Shown: in pieces, positions 51,947-62,683 of the stretch
Position numbering within the stretch: position 1 is the stretch's first letter
Layout: the number at the start of each line of letters is the position of its first letter
Assembly: GCF_001421885.1 (NCBI RefSeq)
Contig: NZ_LMLH01000023.1
Span: forward strand, 54,407 to 118,406
Source of the DNA: Pseudomonas sp. Leaf48
Lineage (GTDB): Bacteria; Pseudomonadota; Gammaproteobacteria; Pseudomonadales; Pseudomonadaceae
DNA length: 64,000 bases
Reading direction: 5' to 3'
Notes under the pieces: model-generated
The model's database searches: none
What the model saw: the letters and a program-made list of their open reading frames with translations, nothing else
Told to the model about the DNA's origin: nothing
Translations under genes and position numbers: made by a program

Positions 51947-53143
51947 TCATCTGATCCATTTGAACGCAGCCGGGAATCTTGCGACGAAACAAGTTCCTGT
52001 CTCCCGCGTCGAGGAGACATTCAAGCTGCCGTTGTGCGCCGTGGCAATCTGCGAAGCGATATAAAGCCCCAATCCCAGACCTTCACCGCGCTGACCCGCT
52101 TCGGAGCGGGTAAAGGGTTCGAACAGCAGCGGCATCAGCTGTGCTGGAATCGGAGCGCCCTGATTGGTCACCGATACGACGATTTCATCACCTTCGGCAT
52201 AGGCCCGCACGTTGATGGGCGCGGTCGGTGAGCCATGGGTGACCGCATTGCCCAGGAGATTGGAAAGCAACTGGCTCAAACGCAACGAGTCGCAATAGAT
52301 GCCGGGCGGTATGTCCAGAGAGTGGATCAGGGTCGCCTGGGGGTGTGAAGCCTGTATTTCATCCAGGGTCAGTTTCAGCGTGCGCCCCAGATCATCGGTC
52401 AACTGGCGCCTGACCGGGATCCCGCCCCCCATTCTTCCCCGGGCAAAATCCAGCACGTTTTCTATCAAGACACCCATTCGCGTCGAGCTATTGCGGATCG
52501 CAGCGATCAGGTTCAGTGATCGCACCTCGGTAGTTTTCGTTTCCAGCAGGTCGGCGCTCAGCCGAATCGCGCTCAAGGGCGTGCGCAGGTCATGCCCCAA
52601 TACGGCGATGAACTGCTCACGCAGCCGTCCATGTTCAGTGGCATCGACCAGCGCGGCTTTGGTTGTCTCCAGACGGCTTTGCGTATCAAGACTCATGGCG
52701 ATCAGTTGGGCGAAAAGTGTCAGTGTCTTGGCAATGGCAGGCTCGTCGAGATTGGCCGGTACCGAATCGATGGCACACAAGGTCCCGAAAAAATCGCCAT
52801 TGGCCCTGATGATAGGGATGGAGATATAGCTCTCCAAACCGTAGGTTCTCGGGGTGTGATGCAGCGAAAAAACCGGGTGTGCACTGGCGTGACCGAAGAT
52901 GACCGGTTTTCTGTGCTGGCGGATTTCATGGCAGATGGTCGATTCGAGGACCAGTTCGCCGCCAGGCTTCAAACCGAAATCGATTGAATCATCGACGGCG
53001 CAGGCGACCCAGCTTCTGTCGGTAACCCTGGCGACAGCGGCAAAACGCATCCCGGTCAGATGCTTGACCATGCTCAAGATGACGGGCACGGCATCAATGC
53101 TGCGGATGGCGTGGACGTCAGGGGAAAAGTCTGGGCCGGTCAT
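51947..53143 (-). CDS. GAF-domain sensor histidine kinase
   Basis: 398-aa soluble kinase from the ATG at 53143; the frame extends upstream into the preceding gene but without family sequence. Residues about 25-165 form a GAF domain (MRFAAVARVTDRSWVACAVDDSIDFGLKPGGELVLE; SYISIPIIRANGDFFGTLCAID). The HisKA box FIAVLGHDLRTPLSAIRLS has its His near 184, then N-box LLSNLLGNAVTHG near 304-316 and G-boxes near 340-375 (GEGLGLGLYIASQIA). It resembles bacteriophytochrome-like output kinases without the PHY part. No response regulator is adjacent. It lies 85 bp downstream of the Crp/Fnr gene on the same strand and may be co-transcribed. Confidence 0.88.
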   Translation of the reverse strand: MTGPDFSPDVHAIRSIDAVPVILSMVKHLTGMRFAAVARVTDRSWVACAVDDSIDFGLKPGGELVLESTICHEIRQHRKPVIFGHASAHPVFSLHHTPRTYGLESYISIPIIRANGDFFGTLCAIDSVPANLDEPAIAKTLTLFAQLIAMSLDTQSRLETTKAALVDATEHGRLREQFIAVLGHDLRTPLSAIRLSADLLETKTTEVRSLNLIAAIRNSSTRMGVLIENVLDFARGRMGGGIPVRRQLTDDLGRTLKLTLDEIQASHPQATLIHSLDIPPGIYCDSLRLSQLLSNLLGNAVTHGSPTAPINVRAYAEGDEIVVSVTNQGAPIPAQLMPLLFEPFTRSEAGQRGEGLGLGLYIASQIATAHNGSLNVSSTRETGTCFVARFPAAFKWIR

Positions 53144-53228
53144 GGTCTGAATGTTCGATAGGGAGGTCGGCCAGAGCCTATCTTTAAACTCGGTACTTGG
53201 CCAATGGTGCGGCCGGACACCAGCATCA

Positions 53229-53954
53229 TCATTCGTCCTGCCGCCGGGTGTAATGCAACAAACGATCGGTTTCGGTCTTGACCACCAGGTAGCACTCGCA
53301 GCTGAGCCGCTCCAGGCGCACTCTGTCCAGTACGGTGATCTGCCCGCGGCTGTACTCGATGACGCCTTGGCGCTGCAGTTTGCCAGCCGCTTCGGTAACG
53401 CCTTCGCGACGCACGCCGAGCATGTTGGCAATCAGCTCCTGGGTCATGTTCAGGCGATTGCCGGGCAGACGATCCAGGGACAACAGCAGCCATCGGCACA
53501 ATTGCTGGTCGATCGAGTGATGGCGATTGCACAGGGCGGTCTGGGACATCTGCGTGATCAGCGCCTGGGTGTAGCGCAGCATCAGCAGGAGCAGATCGCC
53601 ATGGCGGTTGAACTCTTTCTTGAGTTTTTGCCCGGGCAGGCGAAATGCGCTGCCGGCACTTTGCACCACCGCCCGGCTGGAGGTGCTTTCGCCGCCCATG
53701 AACAGGGCGATGCCGATCAAGCCCTCGTTGCCGACCACGGCGATTTCCGCTGACGAGCCGTTTTCCGTGACGTGCAGCAGTGAAACGATAGCGTCGGTCG
53801 GGAAGTAAACATGGCGCAAGGTATCCCCCGGTTCATACAGCACATCGCCCAGCACCAGGCTGACTTGCTCCAGGTGCGGCATCAGGCGCTTGAGGTCGAA
53901 GGCCGGGAGCGCCGCAAGCAGATGATTGTGGTTTGGCTGGGGTGAGGCATACAT
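53229..53954 (-). CDS. Crp/Fnr-family transcriptional regulator
   Basis: 241-aa regulator from the ATG at 53954 (MYASPQPNHNHLLAALP). A cyclic-nucleotide-binding beta-roll covers residues about 15-120 (LGDVLYEPGDTLRHVYFPTDAIVSLLHV; EIAVVGNEGLIGIALFMGG), followed by a helix and a C-terminal HTH (RLNMTQELIANMLGVRREGVTEAAGKLQ near 170-196). The Fnr cysteines and the Crp cAMP residues are not evident, so the signal is unknown; proteins with this VGNEGLIG pattern form a large, poorly characterised group. It lies 74 bp downstream of the giant glucan synthase gene on the same strand. Confidence 0.88.
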   Translation of the reverse strand: MYASPQPNHNHLLAALPAFDLKRLMPHLEQVSLVLGDVLYEPGDTLRHVYFPTDAIVSLLHVTENGSSAEIAVVGNEGLIGIALFMGGESTSSRAVVQSAGSAFRLPGQKLKKEFNRHGDLLLLMLRYTQALITQMSQTALCNRHHSIDQQLCRWLLLSLDRLPGNRLNMTQELIANMLGVRREGVTEAAGKLQRQGVIEYSRGQITVLDRVRLERLSCECYLVVKTETDRLLHYTRRQDE

Positions 53955-54028
53955 GGCAAAGCACCGTGGCGGTAGGGGACGTACCGACTCAGGGTACTCC
54001 CATGCGCGCCCGGGCTGGTGATCGATGT

Positions 54029-57000
54029 CTACTGATCGACGGCTTGCTCGTAGGCCAGCGGCAGGGGCTGTGGGGAGCGAGCGCGGCAGTCTACCCGCAG
54101 CCAATGCTCCAGGCCGTCGTCATCCAGGGTCAGCGCGTTGCCGCCGACTGGCTGGCCGTCGATGGTCATGGTGGTGGCGGTTGCACTGCCCTGACGCACA
54201 TCAAAGTGGTAGAGGGCCTTGCCATAGCGGTAGTGCAGCATGAAACCCGGCCAGTCCGCCGGTATCAGCGGTTCGATTTTCAGTGTTCGGCCGCTGCGCT
54301 GTACGCCCAGCAATGACTCGACAATCAACCGGTACATCCAGCCGGCGGAGCCGGTGTACCAGGTCCAGCCACCGCGCCCGGCATGGGGCGCGGTGCCGTA
54401 GACATCGGCGGCCATCACGTAGGGTTCGACCTTGTAGGTGTCGATTCGAACATTGTTGGCAGGAACTGCGGGGTTGATCAGGTTCAGCAGCTCCCAGGCC
54501 TTGCCCGCTTCACCCAGTTGCGCATACGCCATGCCCGCCCACACGGCAGCGTGGGTGTACTGCCCGCCATTCTCGCGCACGCCGGGCACGTAGCCCTTGA
54601 TATAACCAGGGTCCAGAGTGCCCTTGTCGAACGGCGGATCGAGCAGCAGCACGGCGCGGATGTCGCGCTTGATCAGATGCTCATCCAGTGACTGCATGGC
54701 CTGGATCTGGCGGTGCGCAGCACCGGCCCCTGACAGCACCGACCAGCTTTGCGCAATCGAGTCGATGCGACACTCTTCATTGCTGGCCGAGCCGAGCAAT
54801 TGCCCGTCATCGAACCAGGCCCGGCGATACCAGGCGCCGTCCCAGGCGCTTTGCTCGAGGTTGCTTTGCAGGGTGCGCGCGCTCTCGCTGCAGCGTTTGG
54901 CAAAGTCGTCATCCCCGTGCAAACGGGCAGTCACGGCAAACTGCTCCAGCACCTGATAGCTGAAAAAGCCCAGCCAGACACTTTCCCCGGCACCCAGATG
55001 GCCGACTCGATTCATGCCGTCGTTCCAGTCACCGGAGCCCATCAGCGGCAAGCCGTGCTTGCCGCGACGCAAGCCGTGTTCGATGGCCCGCACGCAGTGT
55101 CGATACAAGGACTCGTGCAGCGGCGAGGTGCCCGGAAGGTCATAGTAGGATTCTTCAGCAGCAGCCAGCAGGCGTCCTTCCAGGTAGCCGACGGACTCGT
55201 CCAGCACGGCCACGTCTGCGGTCACTTCCACGTAGCGATTGGTGGCGGCCACCAGCCACAGGAAGTCATCGGAACAGCCAGTGCGTACCCCTCGATTCAT
55301 TGGCGGGTGCCACCAGTGCTGCACGTCACCTTCGGCATACTGATGACCGGCGCACAGCAACAGATGCGCGCGCACGGCAGCCGGATCGGCGTGGATCATT
55401 GCCATGCTGTCTTGTAACTGGTCGCGAAAACCAATGGCACCGCCCGATTGGTAGTAGCCGCTGCGGGCCTGGAAGCGGCAGGCGATGACCTGATACATCA
55501 ACCAGCCGTTGACCATGACGTCGACCGCGGGCGCTGCCGATTCGATACGAATGACGCCAAGCAGCGAGCGCCAGTGGTCGCGAACTTTCTGCAACTCCGT
55601 GGCGGCCGCCAGGCTGCCCCGATAGCGCTGCACCCGTTGGGTGGCGGCGTTGCCGGAGTCGGCCGCGCCCAGGCGCAGGATAACTTCCTGGCTGGCGCCA
55701 TCGACGAGGTCGACCGCCACCTGCAGGGCGGCACAAGGGTCCAGCCCACCGCCCATACGCCCGGACAACCCGGCGTGCCGCATCGCCGCCGGCGCGGCCA
55801 GGGTGCCGCCGCGGCCAATGAATTCGGTACGGTCGGCGCTGACGCCGTGATTCACCGTGTCGGTGTCGAAGAACGCGACCCGCTCGCAAAACTCCACCGA
55901 GTAGGCGTTGCGGGCGAAGAGGGCGCCGCTGACCGGATCCGATTGAGTGACCACATGCATGGCCGACTTGCCGCGCAGATCGCCCAGCACCCATTCCACA
56001 TACCCGGTCACCGACAGTTTGCGGCTGCGCCCCGAGCGGTTGCTCAACAACAACCGCGAGAATTTGATCGGCGCATCCAGCGCCACGTAGATCCACAGCT
56101 CGCTGTAAATGCCGTCTTCTTCATGTTCGAACACGCTGTAGCCGAAACCGTGACGAGTCTGGTATGGGCCTTTTCCGGGGCAGGGCTGGGGTGCCGCCGA
56201 CCAGAAATGCCCGGTCTCTTCATCCCGCAGGTAAATGGCTTCGCCGCTGCGATCGGTGACCGGGTCGTTATGCCAGGGGCTCAGGCGAAACTCATGGGCG
56301 TTTTCCGCCCAGGTGTAGGCACTGCCGGCCTCCGATACCACGGTACCGAGATGGGCATTGGCGATCACGTTGACCCAGGGCGCCGGTGGCGGGTGGTCGG
56401 CCAGCCCGCTGATGATGTATTCATTGCCATCAGCGCTGAAGCCGCCATAGGTATTTTCCAGCAGCAGCGCCGAAGGCTTGGGCTGTGGTGAAAGCGGCCC
56501 GGCTTTATACGGCCGGGTCGCCACAAACGGCGCGTGCACCGGCGACACATTGCGCCTGTGAACCTGTTCGGCGAGGCTGCCCGAACCTTCGCTGAGCACT
56601 AGCCTTGCCACCGAGAGCACCAGCACGCGATCCTCATTCGACATTTGCTGCACCGGCCGCACAAAAATGCCACCCGGACGGTCCAGCAGGGTGGCTTCAC
56701 TGCCGGAGGTGATCAGGCCCATGATCGCGTCCTGCAGTTGCTGGCGATAGCCGGCCTGATCTTCGTTCCAGATCAGCAGATCGACCACCAGGCCTTTTTG
56801 TCGCCAGTAGGCGTGGGCCTGAATCATCTGCTGCGCCAGGGCGATGTTGTCCAGGCTGTGGATCCGCAGCAACACGATGGGCAAGTCGCCGGAGATGGCC
56901 TGGCCCCAGAGCCCTGTCTGATTGCGCCGATTGCTCATCAGCACCGTGTTGTCGGTGCGCATCGAGGCGTTGGCATATAGCAGGGACGAAGCCATCTGTT

Positions 57001-60000
57001 CGAATAGGCGGGCGTCGGATAACGAAGCGTTGAGCTGACGCAGCAGCACCTGGCTATGGGTCCAGGACAGGTCGAACACCCGGTCGGCGAGGTGGCGGTC
57101 GCGGTATTTGTTGATCAAATAAAGGCAACCATCACGGCTGTCGGCGACACCGGTGACCAGGTCAATGGTGGCCTGTTGGCCAGGTTGCAGGGTAATCCTG
57201 CAGCGAATCGCGACTATCGGATCCAGCACCGGGCCAGCACTGCCTGACAACATCTGGCAATCGCCATCGAGGGCTGCGGGCGATACCAGGCTGCGTCCAC
57301 GGCCGATGAATCGGGCACGATCGGTTTCGTAGGAGATCGCATCGATATCCACCCCGTGTGCGGCCAGCAAATGGCACATCCACGGCGTCGCTTCATCGCT
57401 GGCCCGGGGGCGGCGACTGCAGATAATGGCTTGAAGCTCAGGCAGCAGTTCGGTTTGCACGAACAGCTTGCTGAATGCCGGGTGCATCGCGTCGTTGCCC
57501 GGGGGCGTCAGCACGACTTCGGCATAGGTAGTGACCTCCAGCGTCTTGGCCACTGACGCGCGATTGGTCACATGCAGGCGCCGCAGTTCCATGTCGTCTT
57601 CAGGCGAGACAACAATTTCCAGGTGGGTGTCGAAATCCAGATTGCGCGCGCGAAATTCGGCGCGCGAATCACTGAAGATCGCCTCGTGGCTTTCGGTTTG
57701 CTGCAAGGTTGGTTGATAAGCTGCGGACCAAAGCGTATTGGTCTGGACGTCGCGCAGGTAACAGAACGTCCCCCAGTTGTCCTGTGAGATGTCCTCCTGC
57801 CAACGGGTGACGGCCATGTCGTGGCGGCGGCTGTAGCCTCCGCCGCCACTGGTCAGCATGACGTGGTAGCGACCATTGGAGAGCAATTGCACGGCCGGAC
57901 GTTTGCGTCCCGGATCGACGAACACCCTCAGGCCGTTTTCCTCGCTCTGGCCCTCGCCGGCATTGACGGGCGCCGGTGATTGCGCGGTCTGCAGGTACGG
58001 CGCAGCAGACTTGGGCACCCGTTCCTGCAACAGCAACAGGGCTGATTGCAACGCCGGGTTGGCCTCGAATCGCCGTTGCATGGGTTGATCGAGCAGTCGG
58101 CTGGTCAACGCCAGCAGGCTCATGCCCTGGTGGTGAGCCATGAACGAGCGGACCACGGCGAGGGTCTGACCGCGGGGCACGCGGGCCTCGGTGTAGTCCA
58201 CCGCTTCATACAGACCGAATCGGCCTGCAGAACCTTGCCCGGCAAGGCGCTGCAGGTTCTTGCAGGCCGCCTCGGCGTCGACCATCAACGCCAGAACGCT
58301 GGCATAGGGCGCAATCACCACGTCATCGCTGAGCCCGCGCTTTAGCCCCAGGGCCTGAACGCCGAAGGCGCGATACTGATAATTGAAGTGCGCGTCGACG
58401 GTGTAGTAACCGGACTCCGAAACGCCCCAGGGGATGCCCAGCGTGTTGCCATGTTCGATCTGCACCGCCACGGCGGCCCGGCAGGTCTGGTCGAGCAGGC
58501 TGCCCTCGTAGTTAGGCATCACCAGCATGGGCATCAGGTATTCGAACATCGAGCCCGACCAGGACAACAAGGTCGGTACCCCGGCGTTTTCACCCAGCAG
58601 CCTGCCCAGGGTGAACCAGGCGCGCTGGGGGATCTGTCCTTGAGCGATGGCGACGAAAATGGGCAGTCGCACCTCGGACGCCAGCAGGTCGTAGTAACCG
58701 CTGTCCAGCCGGAGCTCTTCGGCGTTGTAACCGATGACGAACAGGTCGCGCTGTTGATCGTAAAGCAGCGAGTAGTCCATCTGTGCCAACCCGGTCGCCA
58801 ATACAGCCAGACGCTCCAGTGTCGCCAGACGCGATCCGGCGACACTGCGCACCCGCTCTATTTGCGGGTGATGTTCGGCCGCCCAGTCGGCGGGGTTCAA
58901 CGCTGCCAGCTGACGCAAGGTCGTCGACGCGGTAGCGGTTAGCGGGGCAGGGAGCTGGTAACGCAGCAGTTCTTCTGTCCAGTCATTGCACTGAAGCCTA
59001 AACGCCTCGCGCCAGTAAAGGCTTTCCTCGTTGCTGTCCGCTTGCATGTTTGCGACCGCGAGGCGTGCCGTGTGCAGCAGATCGACCAGCATGCCTGGCG
59101 TCGCCTCTGGCGAGACAAGATCAAGGCGCTTGCCCAGTTGATTCAAGGCGGGTTGATCCGCACTTGCGCCACCCTGGCACTCGACAAGGATGTCGAGGCT
59201 GTCGCGCAGGCCCTTGATCAGTGCAGGGCCGAACAGCGGCGAGTCTGCAAGTTGCGTCAGGCCGGTGCTCAAGGTCAGCAGCAGGCCCGCCAGGTTACCA
59301 CTGTCGACAGTTGAGACGTAATGCGGTCGAAGCGGCTCCAGGGTCTGGGTGTCGTACCAGTTGTAGAAGTGCTGCCGATGACGCTCCAGGCCGTCCATGC
59401 TGTCCAGTGACGCCCCAAGCCGGTTCAGCAGGCGCTCAGTGCTCAAATAGCCGAAGTCATGGGCCGCCAGGTGGGCGAGCAGGGACATGCCCATGTTGGT
59501 CGGGGAGGTGCGATGGGCAATGGCCGGCCTGGGTTGTTCCTGCACGTTGTCTGGGGGCAGCCAATTGTCGTCAGGCCCGACGTATTGATCAAAAAATGCC
59601 CAGGTCTTGCGCGCCAGTATCCGCAGAAAGCGTAACTCCTGCGCCGACGGCGCGAACACCGACTGACCGGGGGGTGAGCTGAGCCGCCAGGCGACCCAGG
59701 GGCCAACCAGCCACGACAACAGCAGCGGGCTGGCGATGGCCAGCGTCTGCGGGTTGTCCACCAGCAGGGCCAAAGAGGCAAGGGCTGACACGGGCCCGAT
59801 CCACATCTGCCGGTAGAGGCCGGACAACCGGTTATCGGTGGTGCGTTCCACCTCGCGCGAGGGTTGCCATTGCAGCAGGCGACGCCGGCTGAAGCCGATC
59901 CGCCAGAGCGAGCGCAGCACCGCATCGACGCTGTAGAGCATTTCGAAAGGCAGCCAGGCGAGCGCCAGACACGCCCTGGCCAGGTCCTGTCCCAGATCGC

Positions 60001-62683
60001 CCAGCAGCGCCCCCAGATATTGTCTGTAGGGGACGTCGGCTGGGGCTCGGAGCAGATCGCTCGCCGCTCGCAGCAAGGGTTGAATCACCAGCAAACCGAT
60101 GACCGCGACGGTCCAGCTCAGCGGTTCGCTGCTGGCCAGCCAGGCCCATGCAAACATCAGTAACAGCGCCAGCGGTTCCAGGCTGCGGCGCAGATTGTCG
60201 AGAATCTTCCAGCGCGCCATGACGCTCAGCCGGTTGCGCACCCGTTTTCCATCGGCGTTGCGCGCCCAGGGCAAGGTCCACGGCAGCAGTTGCCAGTCGC
60301 CGCGTATCCAGCGATGCCGGCGTTTTACATCGGCGGCAAAGTGCGAGGGGTATTGCTCGTAGACCTGCACATCGCTGAGCAGGCCGGAACGGGCATAACA
60401 ACCTTCGATCAGGTCGTGGCTGAGAATCTGGTTATCCGGCAGGCAACCTTCCAGGGCACAGGTGAAAGCATCCACGTCGTAGATGCCCTTGCCGATGAAC
60501 GAGCCCTGCTGGAACAGATCCTGGTAAACGTCCGACACCGCCCGGGTATAGGGATCGACCCCGGCATCGCTGCCGAACAGCCGGGCATAGCTTGAGCGCG
60601 TGGCGCTGGTCAGGCTGATACCGACCCGCGGTTGCAACACGGCGTAGCCGCAAATGATCTGCTCGCCGGCACTGTCGAACAACGGACGATTCAACGGGTG
60701 CATCATCGCCGCCACGCATTGGCGGGCGACGTCGCGCGGCAGCAGGGTGTCGGTGTCCAGGGTGATGACGTAGCGAACCTGGCGCAATGGCGTGATATCG
60801 CCGACGATCGTGTCGAAACGTTCCTGTCCGTTGCCGCGCAACAGGGCGTTGAGCTCGATCAGCTTGCCGCGTTTACGCTCGTGGCCCATCCACACGCGTT
60901 CACTGGCGTTCCAGCGCCGTGGCCGATGCAGCAGAAAGAATCGGTCGTTGAGTCCGTCCGCGTACTTCTGGTTGAGCAGGGTGATTGCACGGGAGGCGTG
61001 GTTGAGCAAATCGGCGTCCTGCGGCAGGGATTCTTCATTGGCATCGAGAAAATCGCTGAGCAAGGCGAAATACAGGTTGTCGTCGCGGTTGGCGAGAAAA
61101 CGTACCTCCAGGCCTTCGACCAACTCATCGACATCGGCCAGGCTGGCGATCAGCGTCGGGATTACTACCAGGCTTCGCGCCTCGTCGGGAATGCCGTTGG
61201 CGTAATCCATTTTCGGCAGAACCGCCGGCAAAAGACTGAAGGTCACCAGCCAGTTGATCAGGCTGACGGCCAGTCGGCTGGTCATGATCAGGCATGGAAT
61301 GGCCAGCAGCAGGAGCGCTACGTCAGGCAATCCGTCGCGTCGCGCCGAGGCCAGTAGCGGCCAGGCAAACAGCAGCGTCAGCATAGCGACCGGGGCCAGA
61401 TAAAAAATCAGCGGGGATTGCTGCAACAACCGGTTCCAGCGCTTATGCAGCGGCACCCGGGCGTCGATGCGGCGCTCCAGGGTTGGCAGCCCGGCGCTGA
61501 TCAGGTAATAGCCGACGTGGCGGGCCAGCAACGGGCAGGGGACCGTGGCGGTCCCGGCTGTGGCGAGATCGATCGCGGCGCGGGCGACCTGGATTTCCGA
61601 TAATTGGGGGCTGCTTCGGGCCAGGCGTTCAATGACATGCCGGTAGCTGTCACGGGTAGCGAAATCCATGGTCGGGTAAATCGCCGCCGGGTCTTGCGCG
61701 AGAATCTGTTCGACATGACTCATCGATTCGACGAACTCGCGCCAGTCGGTGGCGGACAGCAGGCGCAAGCTGCCGATGCTGTTGCCGATGGACACCTGAT
61801 CCGCGGCCTGTTGCTGCGCATCGAGCTGCACCTGGCGTTCGATGCTCGAACCGGTCTCGCTGAGCATCTGCTCGATCCAGCTCAGCGGCAGGGCCAGGGC
61901 TGCGCTCTGACCCTGCAGGCTGCGGGTCAGTTCGGCGACAAAAGCCGGGGTCATCGGCGGTGCGGAGCGGGCCATATCGGCAACGGTCAGCACCACGCTC
62001 TTGATATCCCGTTCCGAGGTTTCGATCAGGCGCTCGGCCCAGTCATCGGCGAGGTTTCGATCGTCGGCGTTGGCCATGACCCGCGACGCCACGCGACGCA
62101 GGTTTTCGATCAACGCAAGGCGCAACATGATCGGGATCGCCCACAGCTCTCCCAGTGCCAGAGGCATCACCGTCTGGTAGGCATCGATGAAGCGACTGAG
62201 GGTTTGCTCATCGACTCGGCCGTCGCCATGGGAAATGGTCTCCAGCGCGATGTCATAGACCCGCGGCAGCCCGGCGGACGGGCCGTTGATCAGGCGTGGC
62301 AACTCACGGCTGTAGCCTTTGGGCAGGTGCGTGCGGGCGGTGCGGATGTGGTCTTCGATCAGAAAGTTGTTGTCCAGCAGCCACTCTGCTGCCGGCGTTA
62401 CCCGTCGGCTGGACATTTGCGCGTGGGTCAGCGCCGTGCAACTGCGTTTGAGCAGTTGCTCGTTGTCATCGAGTCGACGCAGCATGGCGTCCTTTGCGGA
62501 CAACGCGCTCAGGCGATGCTGTCCGGCCAGGGCGATACCGTGGCTGGCCATCTGATCGGCGTTAAACAGCTCCGAGCGTAATATCGGCTCGTATTCGAAT
62601 CGGGGGCGGGACAACTGACCGGTTCGCCAAAATCCGGACGAACGGGGAAACACCTTTTGCATGCGTGTCCATATGCTGTTCAT
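54029..62683 (-). CDS. Giant cyclic beta-glucan synthase-like protein (NdvB/Cgs type)
   Basis: 2884-aa membrane protein from the ATG at 62683 (AGGA four bases upstream); upstream frame to 62923 crosses a terminator and is not used. It has the layout of Rhizobium NdvB/Brucella Cgs: an N-terminal helical domain, membrane helices near 424-480, a GT84 glycosyltransferase with DTDTLLP near 642 and KRRHRWIRGDWQLLPW near 789, more membrane helices near 838-998, a long carbohydrate-binding part, and a C-terminal GH94 phosphorylase domain with GSGDWNDGMNRVG near 2549. Expected activity: polymerises glucose from UDP-glucose and cyclises or trims the chain, giving periplasmic glucans. No exporter gene (ndvA/chvA) is adjacent. 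Crp/Fnr and kinase genes follow on the same strand. The longest gene in the window; no frame breaks. Confidence 0.9.
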   Translation of the reverse strand: MNSIWTRMQKVFPRSSGFWRTGQLSRPRFEYEPILRSELFNADQMASHGIALAGQHRLSALSAKDAMLRRLDDNEQLLKRSCTALTHAQMSSRRVTPAAEWLLDNNFLIEDHIRTARTHLPKGYSRELPRLINGPSAGLPRVYDIALETISHGDGRVDEQTLSRFIDAYQTVMPLALGELWAIPIMLRLALIENLRRVASRVMANADDRNLADDWAERLIETSERDIKSVVLTVADMARSAPPMTPAFVAELTRSLQGQSAALALPLSWIEQMLSETGSSIERQVQLDAQQQAADQVSIGNSIGSLRLLSATDWREFVESMSHVEQILAQDPAAIYPTMDFATRDSYRHVIERLARSSPQLSEIQVARAAIDLATAGTATVPCPLLARHVGYYLISAGLPTLERRIDARVPLHKRWNRLLQQSPLIFYLAPVAMLTLLFAWPLLASARRDGLPDVALLLLAIPCLIMTSRLAVSLINWLVTFSLLPAVLPKMDYANGIPDEARSLVVIPTLIASLADVDELVEGLEVRFLANRDDNLYFALLSDFLDANEESLPQDADLLNHASRAITLLNQKYADGLNDRFFLLHRPRRWNASERVWMGHERKRGKLIELNALLRGNGQERFDTIVGDITPLRQVRYVITLDTDTLLPRDVARQCVAAMMHPLNRPLFDSAGEQIICGYAVLQPRVGISLTSATRSSYARLFGSDAGVDPYTRAVSDVYQDLFQQGSFIGKGIYDVDAFTCALEGCLPDNQILSHDLIEGCYARSGLLSDVQVYEQYPSHFAADVKRRHRWIRGDWQLLPWTLPWARNADGKRVRNRLSVMARWKILDNLRRSLEPLALLLMFAWAWLASSEPLSWTVAVIGLLVIQPLLRAASDLLRAPADVPYRQYLGALLGDLGQDLARACLALAWLPFEMLYSVDAVLRSLWRIGFSRRRLLQWQPSREVERTTDNRLSGLYRQMWIGPVSALASLALLVDNPQTLAIASPLLLSWLVGPWVAWRLSSPPGQSVFAPSAQELRFLRILARKTWAFFDQYVGPDDNWLPPDNVQEQPRPAIAHRTSPTNMGMSLLAHLAAHDFGYLSTERLLNRLGASLDSMDGLERHRQHFYNWYDTQTLEPLRPHYVSTVDSGNLAGLLLTLSTGLTQLADSPLFGPALIKGLRDSLDILVECQGGASADQPALNQLGKRLDLVSPEATPGMLVDLLHTARLAVANMQADSNEESLYWREAFRLQCNDWTEELLRYQLPAPLTATASTTLRQLAALNPADWAAEHHPQIERVRSVAGSRLATLERLAVLATGLAQMDYSLLYDQQRDLFVIGYNAEELRLDSGYYDLLASEVRLPIFVAIAQGQIPQRAWFTLGRLLGENAGVPTLLSWSGSMFEYLMPMLVMPNYEGSLLDQTCRAAVAVQIEHGNTLGIPWGVSESGYYTVDAHFNYQYRAFGVQALGLKRGLSDDVVIAPYASVLALMVDAEAACKNLQRLAGQGSAGRFGLYEAVDYTEARVPRGQTLAVVRSFMAHHQGMSLLALTSRLLDQPMQRRFEANPALQSALLLLQERVPKSAAPYLQTAQSPAPVNAGEGQSEENGLRVFVDPGRKRPAVQLLSNGRYHVMLTSGGGGYSRRHDMAVTRWQEDISQDNWGTFCYLRDVQTNTLWSAAYQPTLQQTESHEAIFSDSRAEFRARNLDFDTHLEIVVSPEDDMELRRLHVTNRASVAKTLEVTTYAEVVLTPPGNDAMHPAFSKLFVQTELLPELQAIICSRRPRASDEATPWMCHLLAAHGVDIDAISYETDRARFIGRGRSLVSPAALDGDCQMLSGSAGPVLDPIVAIRCRITLQPGQQATIDLVTGVADSRDGCLYLINKYRDRHLADRVFDLSWTHSQVLLRQLNASLSDARLFEQMASSLLYANASMRTDNTVLMSNRRNQTGLWGQAISGDLPIVLLRIHSLDNIALAQQMIQAHAYWRQKGLVVDLLIWNEDQAGYRQQLQDAIMGLITSGSEATLLDRPGGIFVRPVQQMSNEDRVLVLSVARLVLSEGSGSLAEQVHRRNVSPVHAPFVATRPYKAGPLSPQPKPSALLLENTYGGFSADGNEYIISGLADHPPPAPWVNVIANAHLGTVVSEAGSAYTWAENAHEFRLSPWHNDPVTDRSGEAIYLRDEETGHFWSAAPQPCPGKGPYQTRHGFGYSVFEHEEDGIYSELWIYVALDAPIKFSRLLLSNRSGRSRKLSVTGYVEWVLGDLRGKSAMHVVTQSDPVSGALFARNAYSVEFCERVAFFDTDTVNHGVSADRTEFIGRGGTLAAPAAMRHAGLSGRMGGGLDPCAALQVAVDLVDGASQEVILRLGAADSGNAATQRVQRYRGSLAAATELQKVRDHWRSLLGVIRIESAAPAVDVMVNGWLMYQVIACRFQARSGYYQSGGAIGFRDQLQDSMAMIHADPAAVRAHLLLCAGHQYAEGDVQHWWHPPMNRGVRTGCSDDFLWLVAATNRYVEVTADVAVLDESVGYLEGRLLAAAEESYYDLPGTSPLHESLYRHCVRAIEHGLRRGKHGLPLMGSGDWNDGMNRVGHLGAGESVWLGFFSYQVLEQFAVTARLHGDDDFAKRCSESARTLQSNLEQSAWDGAWYRRAWFDDGQLLGSASNEECRIDSIAQSWSVLSGAGAAHRQIQAMQSLDEHLIKRDIRAVLLLDPPFDKGTLDPGYIKGYVPGVRENGGQYTHAAVWAGMAYAQLGEAGKAWELLNLINPAVPANNVRIDTYKVEPYVMAADVYGTAPHAGRGGWTWYTGSAGWMYRLIVESLLGVQRSGRTLKIEPLIPADWPGFMLHYRYGKALYHFDVRQGSATATTMTIDGQPVGGNALTLDDDGLEHWLRVDCRARSPQPLPLAYEQAVDQ

